Assembly: GCF_000092285.1 (NCBI RefSeq)
Contig: NC_014100.1
Coordinates: 2,356,001-2,420,000 of the forward strand
Source of the DNA: Caulobacter segnis ATCC 21756
GTDB lineage: Bacteria; Pseudomonadota; Alphaproteobacteria; Caulobacterales; Caulobacteraceae
Direction of reading: 5' to 3'
Length of the DNA stretch: 64,000 bases
Under the pieces are notes generated by a model, which saw only the letters and a program-made list of their open reading frames with translations, was not told the DNA's origin and did no database searches. Positions 10,299 to 16,969 of the stretch are shown here, piece by piece. The translations under genes were made by a program, and so were the position numbers. Within the stretch, counting starts at the first letter, position 1. Each line of letters begins with the position of its first letter.

Positions 10299-10764
10299 GT
10301 CGGGGCCCAAGGCCTCTGGTCGCGCCGAGGCGCCGGCGAGCCTGCCCTCCAGCAACCCCGCGGACGCCACGCGCCGCACGCCCAAGGTGGCCTCCCTGCT
10401 CTCGGCCGACCTGACGATCGAGGGCTGCATCGAGGGCGAAGGCGAGCTTCAACTGGATGGAATTCTACGCGGGGACGTCCGCGTGGCGCGCCTCAGCGTC
10501 GGCGAAACCGGCCATGTCGAGGGTTGCGTCCAGGCCGACCTCGTCGAGGTGCGCGGTCGCATCGTCGGCTCGATTATCGCCAAGCAGGTCCGCCTCTACG
10601 GCACCGCCTATGTCGATGGCGACATCACCCATGAACAGCTGTCGATGGAGTCGGGCGCCTTCTTCCAAGGCCGCAGCCTGAAGTTCCAGCGCCCGCCCTC
10701 GCCGATCCAGCCGACGCCGGAGCCGGAAGTCCTAGCCCTCGCGGCGGCCGAAACGGTCGGCTGA
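10279..10764 (+). CDS. bacA: Bactofilin BacA
   Basis: A cytoskeletal protein that polymerises without nucleotide at the inner membrane and positions cell-wall enzymes. With the start at ATG 10279 (MFSKQAKSG) it has 161 residues; a GTG at 10273 would add two. It shows the bactofilin layout: a short N-terminal membrane-targeting peptide (MFSKQAK), a Pro/Ser/Ala-rich linker, a right-handed beta-helix core (about 37-130; IEGCIEGEGELQLDGILRGD and later repeats of G-x-hydrophobic turns) and a Pro-rich tail. It overlaps lmdC by 20 bases, pointing to translational coupling and a joint function. In Caulobacter, BacA works at the stalk pole. Confidence 0.95.
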   Translation: MFSKQAKSGPKASGRAEAPASLPSSNPADATRRTPKVASLLSADLTIEGCIEGEGELQLDGILRGDVRVARLSVGETGHVEGCVQADLVEVRGRIVGSIIAKQVRLYGTAYVDGDITHEQLSMESGAFFQGRSLKFQRPPSPIQPTPEPEVLALAAAETVG

Positions 10765-10778
10765 CCGGGGACTTCGGC

Positions 10779-11147
10779 CTAGCGGCTGCTCAGCACGAAG
10801 GTGTTGCCGTCGGGGTCCTTGAACTTGGCGAAGGCGCCCCAGGGCTGTTTCTGAGGCGGCCCCTCGAATTCGACGCCCTTCTCGCTGAGCTTGCGATAGG
10901 CGTGCTCGACGTCGTCGCAAGCCAGCGAGCCGTTGAAGAAGCTGCCGATCCGGTCCTCGTGGCCCTCGGGCGTGAACAACACCAGCCCCGTCTCCGCGCC
11001 GGGGATCGACAGCTCGATCCAGCGCTGGGCGCCCATCGGCTGGTCGGTGGCGACCCGCAGGCCCACCTTCTCCGTCCAGAATTCCAGCGCCCGGTCCTGG
11101 TCGCTGACCGGGATGCTGACGAACTTCACCTTACTGATCACGCTCAC
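10779..11147 (-). CDS. VOC-family (glyoxalase/bleomycin-resistance fold) protein
   Basis: A 122-residue protein with the paired beta-alpha-beta-beta-beta units of the vicinal oxygen chelate fold: VKFVSIPVSDQDRALEFW at the N-terminus and KDPDGNTFVLSS at the C-terminus. I take GTG 11147 (SVISKVKFVSIPV follows) as the start because the conserved fold begins there; the frame is open upstream to 11219 without conserved sequence. A Glu (FEGPPQ) and the first-strand position could serve as metal ligands, but the substrate is unknown. It is divergent from the small regulator next door, which may control it, and converges on bacA. Confidence 0.85.
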   Translation of the reverse strand: MSVISKVKFVSIPVSDQDRALEFWTEKVGLRVATDQPMGAQRWIELSIPGAETGLVLFTPEGHEDRIGSFFNGSLACDDVEHAYRKLSEKGVEFEGPPQKQPWGAFAKFKDPDGNTFVLSSR

Positions 11148-11221
11148 GACCCGCCTCTCCTGTCGGCCATCGACGAGACCGGCGTAGCCCGCCGGGGTTG
11201 CGCCGGTGAAGACGTGCAAAT

Positions 11222-11235
11222 ATTGCTATAGCAAT
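11222..11235. promoter_or_regulatory. Perfect 14-bp palindrome over the start codon of the small regulator
   Basis: ATTGCTATAGCAAT reads the same on both strands and its last two bases are the first two of the regulator's ATG (11234). It lies between the divergent VOC gene and the regulator, where an operator would be expected. No ribosome-binding site precedes the ATG, and TATTGC/TATAGC could be a -10 element, so the mRNA may be leaderless. The operator role is inferred. Confidence 0.45.
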
Positions 11236-11539
11236 GGATGCGCAAAGTTACAGGTTGGACCGGTACGTCCTCGACACGCTGATGGCCGACCTGGTGGGCC
11301 ATGACCACAAGCCATCCGCCTTCCTCGTCTATCTGGCGATCGTCGCGGCGCGCGCCGACGGCCGCGCCAGCTTCAGCCACGCGGAGTTGGCCGAACGCAC
11401 CGGCCAGTCACGGCGAACGGTTCAGAACGCCGTCGATATCCTGAAACGAAGGGGTTTGATCTCGGTCAGTCGCCATGCCCCGACCGAACCGGCGACCTAT
11501 GTCCCGCTGACGCCTTGGCGACGCCAGCGGGATCAATAG
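11234..11539 (+). CDS. Small winged-helix DNA-binding protein
   Basis: A 101-residue protein with a single helix-turn-helix: FSHAELAERTGQSRRTVQNAVDILKRRGLISVSR (about 47-80) is a textbook winged-helix recognition unit, with an N-terminal helical arm (ALDTL-like segment; FLVYLAIVAAR) that could dimerise. It lacks any ligand-binding domain, so it is probably a simple repressor or activator. The start codon lies in a perfect palindrome, and the divergent VOC gene is the obvious second target. Its stop codon is 3 bases from the convergent prfB stop. Confidence 0.8.
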   Translation: MDAQSYRLDRYVLDTLMADLVGHDHKPSAFLVYLAIVAARADGRASFSHAELAERTGQSRRTVQNAVDILKRRGLISVSRHAPTEPATYVPLTPWRRQRDQ

Positions 11540-11542
11540 ACC

Positions 11543-12665
11543 TTAAGCCTCGGCGCCGTCGCGAGTCGCGCCGACGCGCTGGGCCAGGGCCGCGCCCATG
11601 AACGCGTCGAGATCGCCGTCCAGCACCCCCTGGGTGTCGGAGGTCTCGACGTTGGTCCGCAGGTCCTTGACCATCTGGTAGGGCTGCAGGACGTAGCTGC
11701 GGATCTGGTGACCCCAGCCGATGTCGGTCTTCTGGTCTTCCAGCGCCTGCTGAGCGGCTTCGCGCTTTTGCAGCTCGGCCTCGTAGAGGCGCGCGCGCAG
11801 CATCTTCCAGGCCTCTTCGCGGTTCTGGTGCTGCGAGCGGCCCGCCTGACAGGCCACGGCGATGCCGGTCGGGATGTGCGTCAGGCGCACGGCCGAGTCG
11901 GTCTTGTTGATGTGCTGCCCACCGGCCCCGGAGGCCCGATAGGTGTCGGTGCGCACGTCGGCCGGGTTGATCTCGATCTCGATCGTGTCGTCGACCACCG
12001 GATAGACCCAGGCCGAGGCGAAGGAGGTGTGGCGGCGAGCGCTGCTGTCGTACGGACTGATGCGCACCAGACGGTGCACGCCGGCCTCGGTCTTCAGCCA
12101 GCCGTAGGCGTTGGGGCCCTTGACCAGCAGCGTGGCCGACTTGATGCCGGCCTGGTCGCCGTCGGTCTCTTCGATCAGCTCGGTCTGCATGCCGTGGGCG
12201 TTGGCCCAGCGGGTGTACATGCGCAGCAGGATGCCGGCCCAGTCGCAGGACTCGGTGCCGCCAGCGCCGGAGTTGATTTCGATATAGGCGTCGTTGCCGT
12301 CGGCCTCGCCCGACAGCAGGGCCTCCAGCTCGGCGCGGCCGGCGCGGTCCTTCAGGGCTTTAAGCTGCACGCGGGCGTCGTTCAGCGACTCCTCGTCGCC
12401 TTCCATGTCCGCCAGCTCGGCGTACTCGACGGCGTCCTTCAGATCGCGCTCGATCGACTGCACGGCCTCGACCTTGGCGGCCAGGGCGGCGCGCTCGCGC
12501 GAGACGGCTTGAGCCTCGGACGGGCGGTCCCACAGGGTCGGGTCCTCGACCCGGGCGTTCAGCTCATCGAGCTTGCGGAGAGCGACGTCCCAGTCAAAGA
12601 CGCCTCCTGAGCAGTCCCACGGACTGCTCGATGTCGGCCGCGGCGGCCTCGACATCCGGTCGCAT
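11543..12665 (-). CDS. prfB: Peptide chain release factor 2, made by programmed +1 frameshifting
   Basis: Releases finished proteins at UGA and UAA stop codons. The reading frame is in two parts. ATG 12665 opens a 23-codon frame ([20 protein letters not shown]...) ending at an in-frame TGA (12596-12594); the +1 frame continues from GAC at 12595 as [19 protein letters not shown] to the stop, for 373 residues in total. The shift site has the classical layout, AGGAGG-CGT-CTT-TGA-C. The catalytic motif [17 protein letters not shown] is intact; the stop-codon-reading tripeptide is SPY ([14 protein letters not shown]) instead of the SPF of E. coli. Low RF2 should favour the shift, so the gene regulates itself. 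It follows mrcA in the same direction, 67 bases downstream. Confidence 0.96.
12594..12608 (-). promoter_or_regulatory. RF2 programmed +1 frameshift site
   Basis: On the minus strand the order is AGGAGG (12608-12603), CGT, the slippery CTT (12599-12597), the in-frame stop TGA (12596-12594), then C. The spacing of 3 bases from the Shine-Dalgarno-like hexamer to CTT is the same as in the E. coli prfB site. Confidence 0.95.
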
Positions 12666-12732
12666 CACGTAACTCCGTGACAGTGTTGAAGGGCGCGGGA
12701 GATAGCCTGCGCCGCGCCCACGCGCAATGACA

Positions 12733-15099
12733 TCAATAGAGGCCGCTCAGCGGATCGACCTTTTGTGGCGGCTTGCCGGGCTGGGTTTGAGACTGCGGAA
12801 CCGGCGGCAGGCCCGGCGTCAGCTCGTTGTAGGGAATGGGCCCGATCGGCGCGACCTCGACCTTGGGCTCGGTGCCCGGGCGGAAAGCCTCGCGCACGCC
12901 GCGAACCAGAGCGAACTTGGCGTTCTTCGGCGGCTTGAAGTCGACGACCGGCTGGCCTTCCAAAGCAACCTTCATGAAGTCCATGAAGACGGGAACGGGA
13001 CCCGCGGCCCCGGTTTCCCCCTCGCCGAGCGAGCGGTTGTCATCGAAGCCGAAGAAAACGCCGACGATCAGGTTGGGCGAATAGCCGACGAACCAGGCGC
13101 TGCGATACTCATTGGTGGTGCCGGTCTTGCCGGCCAGCGGACGGCCCAGCGAGCTGACGGCGGCGGCGGTGCCGCGCTGGACCACGCCCTGCAGCATCGA
13201 GGTGATCTGGTAGGCCGTCACGGGATCCATGATCTGCTCGCCCGGCGCGGCGAAGCGCGGGCTCTCGTCGCCGTTGAAGCCGGCGGTGCAGCGCTCGCAA
13301 TCGCGCTTGTCGGCGCGGAAGATGACCTTGCCCTCGCGGTCCTGCACCAGCTCGATCAGGTGCGGATCGACCCGGCGGCCGCCATTGACGAACGGGGCAT
13401 AGGCCGCGGTCAGCTTGAAGGGCGTGGTCTCCCCCGCCCCCAGCGCCATGGCCAGCACCGGATCCATCTCCTTGACGACGCCGGCCCGCTTGGAGAAATC
13501 GATAATCTTCTTCATGCCGACGCCCTGAGCCAGCCGCACGGTCATCGCGTTGATCGACTTTTCCAGGCCCTTTCGGAGAGGCTGGGCGCCGTAGAACTCC
13601 TTGTCGTAGTTCTCGGGACTCCAGTCTTGGCCGTTGGCGCCTCTCAGCGTGATGGGACTGTCGACGATGACGCTGGCGGGCGTGTAGCCATTCTCCAGGG
13701 CCGTGGCGTAGACGAACGGCTTGAACGACGAGCCCGGCTGACGCTTGGCCTGGGTGGCGCGGTTGAAGTTCGACAGCGAGTAGCTGTAGCCGCCGACCAG
13801 AGCCACGATCCGACCCGTATAGGGCTCCATCGCCACGAGGGCGCCGTTGACCGCGGGCACCTGGCGCAGGCGATAGCCGCCGCTGGCGGCCTTCTCGACG
13901 AAGACGAGGTCCCCGGCCTTCAGGCCCTTGCCGGCCTTGGCCCAGGCCATGTCCTCGCCAACGATCTGGCCCTCGCCTTCGCTCTTGACCAGACGCACCT
14001 GGCCGCCGTTCGAGGTGACAAGGGCCGGACGCCAGGCGGTTCGCTCCGACGGAATCGGCCTGGCCAGCGCGGTCTTTTCCCACTTGAGGTCGGTGGACTC
14101 GACATGTCCCCAGGCGCCCCGCCAGCCGTGGCGGCGGTCATAGCGCTCCAGGCCATCCATCAGCGCGATGCGGGCGGTGGTCTGCAGGCGCGGGTCCAGC
14201 GTCGTGCGCATGTAGTAGCCGCCCTCGTTGAGGCGGGGGCCGAGCGTGGCCATGCCCCGTTGGCGCACTTCCTCGACGAAGTAGTCGGCGTCCCGATAAG
14301 CGGCGCGCTTGGGTCCCGGTTGGACGACCAGATCCTCGGCCATGGCCTGCTGCGCTTGGGCCTTGGTGATCCACCCCTGCTCGGCCATCTGGCCCAGCAC
14401 CCAGTTGCGTCGGGCCATCGCCTTGGCCTTGTTGCGGGTCGGGTGGTAGTTGTCCGGTCCCTTGGGCAGCGACGCCAGATAGGCGCATTGAGCCAGGGTC
14501 AGCTCCGGCAGGGACTTGCCGAAATAGTTGTAGGCGGCCACGCCGACGCCAAACGAGCGATAGCCCAGCCAGATTTCGTTCAGATAGAGCTCGAGGATCT
14601 GCTGCTTGGTCAGCGACTGCTCCAGGCGGCTGGCCAGGATCGCTTCCTTGAACTTGCGGCCGACCGTGGCGTCGCTGGTCAGGAGGACGTTCTTGGCCAC
14701 CTGCTGGGTGATCGTCGAGCCCCCCTCAAGGCGCCGACCGCGGATGGCGTTGCCAACATTGTTGATCATGGCGCGCGACAGACCGCCGACATCGACGCCG
14801 CCGTGGGAGAAGAAGTTGCGGTCTTCGGCCGCCAGGAAGGCCTGGGCCAGCTGGGGCGGGATCTGGTCGTAGGGAATGAAGATCCGGCGTTCCTTGGAGT
14901 ACTCGCCGATCAGGGTGCCGTCCCAGGCGTAGACGCGCGTGGCCGTAGCCGGCCGATAGTCTTGCAGCTCGCCGGCGTCGGGCATGTCGTGGAAAAGCCA
15001 GGCCGCATAGATCGCGATCGCGAATCCCGCGACGGCGATAATCGACAGCACCGCCACGCCCGCGATGGCCATCCATCGTTCGGTGGGTTTCAGATCCAC
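12733..15099 (-). CDS. mrcA: Bifunctional penicillin-binding protein 1A
   Basis: An inner-membrane enzyme that polymerises lipid II glycan strands and cross-links their peptides in the periplasm. The GTG at 15099 follows a strong GGAGGT site and gives 788 residues; an upstream in-frame ATG is less likely. One N-terminal transmembrane helix (about 14-36) precedes the glycosyltransferase domain with AAEDRNFFSHGGVD, GGSTITQQVAKN and GRKFKEAILA. The transpeptidase domain has the SxxK Ser in GSSFKPF, the SxN in KSINAMT and KTGTT. An OB-like insert separates them, as in PBP1A. Caulobacter has several class A paralogues and I cannot say which one this is. It lies between amiC and prfB on the same strand. 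Confidence 0.95.
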   Translation of the reverse strand: MDLKPTERWMAIAGVAVLSIIAVAGFAIAIYAAWLFHDMPDAGELQDYRPATATRVYAWDGTLIGEYSKERRIFIPYDQIPPQLAQAFLAAEDRNFFSHGGVDVGGLSRAMINNVGNAIRGRRLEGGSTITQQVAKNVLLTSDATVGRKFKEAILASRLEQSLTKQQILELYLNEIWLGYRSFGVGVAAYNYFGKSLPELTLAQCAYLASLPKGPDNYHPTRNKAKAMARRNWVLGQMAEQGWITKAQAQQAMAEDLVVQPGPKRAAYRDADYFVEEVRQRGMATLGPRLNEGGYYMRTTLDPRLQTTARIALMDGLERYDRRHGWRGAWGHVESTDLKWEKTALARPIPSERTAWRPALVTSNGGQVRLVKSEGEGQIVGEDMAWAKAGKGLKAGDLVFVEKAASGGYRLRQVPAVNGALVAMEPYTGRIVALVGGYSYSLSNFNRATQAKRQPGSSFKPFVYATALENGYTPASVIVDSPITLRGANGQDWSPENYDKEFYGAQPLRKGLEKSINAMTVRLAQGVGMKKIIDFSKRAGVVKEMDPVLAMALGAGETTPFKLTAAYAPFVNGGRRVDPHLIELVQDREGKVIFRADKRDCERCTAGFNGDESPRFAAPGEQIMDPVTAYQITSMLQGVVQRGTAAAVSSLGRPLAGKTGTTNEYRSAWFVGYSPNLIVGVFFGFDDNRSLGEGETGAAGPVPVFMDFMKVALEGQPVVDFKPPKNAKFALVRGVREAFRPGTEPKVEVAPIGPIPYNELTPGLPPVPQSQTQPGKPPQKVDPLSGLY

Positions 15100-15224
15100 G
15101 CGACCTCCGTCGAGCGGGCGCCCTCGCCCACCACACACCTAGACTTGGATCGCCCGGCGCACGGCGCGAACGATCGCTTCTGTGATTAGAGCGCGGCGCG
15201 CGAAAGGGGAAGCGGGCCTTTCGG

Positions 15225-16424
15225 TCAGGACTTGCGGACGTCCGCCGAGAAATAGGCCTCGATGGAGTCGCCGACCGCGTCGACCAGGCGGGCGCGGCTG
15301 GCCTTGTTGGTCAGGAACGCCTCGTCCTCGGGATTGGTGATGAAGCCCATCTCCAGCAGGACCGCCGGCACGTCGGGCGCCAGCAGCACGAAGAAGCCGG
15401 CGTCGCGGTGGCTGCGGCGCAGCAGCGTCGTCTCCTCGCCGACATTGGCCAGCAACAGCTGGGCGAAGGTGGCGGAGCGATTCTTGGTGGCGCGCTGCGA
15501 CAGGTCGAGCAGGATCTGGCTGACGGCGCGGTCGCGGCCCGGCAGGTTGGCTTTCATCAGCCAGTCGCTCTTGTCCAGCACCAGGCCCACACGCTCGGCG
15601 CCCTTTTCGGACACGGTGTAGACCGAGGCGCCGCGCGTGGCGGTGTCGGGGCCGGAATCCGCGTGCAGCGAGATGAACAGGTCAGCGTCGGCGCGGCGGG
15701 CGATCTGCACGCGACCTTCCAGCGGCACGAAGGTGTCGGTCTCACGAGTGAGGACCACCTGATAGCGGCCGGTCTTTTCCAGGCGGGTCTTCAGCGCCTT
15801 GGCCGCGGCCAGGGTGACGTCCTTCTCGAACGCGTTGGCGCCCAGGGCGCCCGAGTCCTTGCCGCCATGACCCGCGTCGATGACGATGACCTTCTTCAGG
15901 CGCAGCGGCGCGGCCTTGATCGGCGCGCTGACCAAGGTCAAGCGCGGCGGGGCCTGTGACGCGGCCGGCGCGGCGGGGCCGTCCACGGCCTTCAGATCGA
16001 TGACATAGCGATAGGCCGTCGCGCCGTCGCCGGGCGGCAGCAGGAAGCGGCGGCGGACCTCGACCTTGCCGGCCAGTTCCAGGCGCAGGCGGGCGCCGCC
16101 AGCGGCCTCGTCGATCAGCCAATGCTTGACCAGCCCCTGGCCGGAGCCTTGCAGGTCGCCGGAAATTGTGACGTTCGGCAGCGCCAGGACCAAGCGCTGA
16201 TCAGTCGCGCCATCGGACAACAGCTTGCCCGCGGCGGCGCGGTCCAGATCGATCACGACGCGGGTCTCGGTGCGATCGCCGCCGAAGCGGACCTTCTGCA
16301 CGCCCGAGGGCGCGGCGGGGCCTTGAGCGGTCGCGACAGCGACGCCGGCGGTGGTCATGCCACCGACGATCAGGGCCGCTCGAAACCAGCCCATGCGAGC
16401 CAAACTGATCAAAACCTTACGCAT
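15225..16424 (-). CDS. amiC: N-acetylmuramoyl-L-alanine amidase AmiC
   Basis: A periplasmic zinc amidase that cuts the stem peptide from MurNAc and separates daughter cells. The 399 residues contain a signal peptide (about 1-34), an N-terminal AMIN domain (about 40-148) that binds peptidoglycan, a linker, and a C-terminal Amidase_3 domain. The zinc ligands and catalytic Glu are seen as His186 (DAGHGGKDSG), Glu200 (NAFEKDV), His254 (SLHADS) and Glu358 (VLLEMGFITN). Caulobacter has one main division amidase of this type. The gene is divergent from rne across a 545-base gap and is followed by mrcA on the same strand. Confidence 0.95.
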   Translation of the reverse strand: MRKVLISLARMGWFRAALIVGGMTTAGVAVATAQGPAAPSGVQKVRFGGDRTETRVVIDLDRAAAGKLLSDGATDQRLVLALPNVTISGDLQGSGQGLVKHWLIDEAAGGARLRLELAGKVEVRRRFLLPPGDGATAYRYVIDLKAVDGPAAPAASQAPPRLTLVSAPIKAAPLRLKKVIVIDAGHGGKDSGALGANAFEKDVTLAAAKALKTRLEKTGRYQVVLTRETDTFVPLEGRVQIARRADADLFISLHADSGPDTATRGASVYTVSEKGAERVGLVLDKSDWLMKANLPGRDRAVSQILLDLSQRATKNRSATFAQLLLANVGEETTLLRRSHRDAGFFVLLAPDVPAVLLEMGFITNPEDEAFLTNKASRARLVDAVGDSIEAYFSADVRKS

Positions 16425-16969
16425 ACCTGTCCGCGCTAGCCGGATTTGGTGAACGGTTCGTCAATATCGGCGCAAGGCGGTAGCCAAAGGGTTAAGTCCT
16501 GATCGGCGTCGAAAGCTTTTCTTTTCCGCGCCGATGTGGCTACAGTCGCGCCGCGTGCGAAGCTCCGTGATCGTCACGACTGCGTGCGGGCCGCCATGGT
16601 TTCGAAAGAGGTCCTGAACCCCTTCCGAAGCCGAGGCGGCAGACTAGATAGTTCGAGATGCGGCCGACCGAGCGGGCAAGACGCCTACCGAGACGCCGTA
16701 TCGCGGGGCCCGCGTCGGGCTCAAACGCCCTTATGGCGACGACGCGCCATCCGATCCGCGCCTTCTGGCGCGACACACGAACCATCCAATCCGCGCCCTG
16801 CGCGGTAGGGACAAAACGAAACCCCCAATGGGCTGCGCCGCACCCGACCGCCTCTGGCACCTGACCCTTCGCAACCGCTTCGGCGGGGCGACGGTCGGCG
16901 ACGCGCGCGCCCTTCATTCATATCGGCGCCCGGGCCTAGAGCCCGCCGCGCGCCGTGGAGACTTCCTTA
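16425..16969 (+). promoter_or_regulatory. Long intergenic region and probable rne leader
   Basis: These 545 bases between divergent amiC and rne contain no convincing gene; short open frames on both strands have no recognisable content. RNase E genes are commonly autoregulated through a long structured 5' leader, and this region is rich in potential hairpins, including a duplicated unit at 16747-16804. An A-rich single-stranded-looking stretch (GGGACAAAACGAAACCCCC, 16807-16825) follows. The leader role is inferred from position. Confidence 0.5.
16747..16804 (+). repeat. Duplicated 16-base unit, each starting a hairpin, in the rne leader
   Basis: CCATCCGATCCGCGCC (16747-16762) recurs with one mismatch as CCATCCAATCCGCGCC (16782-16797), 35 bases later. 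The first runs into the hairpin GCGCC-TTCT-GGCGC, the second into CGCGC-CCT-GCGCG, so both copies present the same single-stranded CCATCC before a short stem. Confidence 0.55.

Noticed and set aside
12727..15189. An 820-codon open frame on the plus strand opposite mrcA
   Set aside because: Same kind of shadow; the minus strand encodes a complete PBP1A with all active-site motifs.
16540..16921. Open frames of 60-125 codons in the rne leader on both strands
   Set aside because: No ribosome-binding sites, no recognisable content and Arg/Pro-rich composition as expected for chance GC-rich frames.
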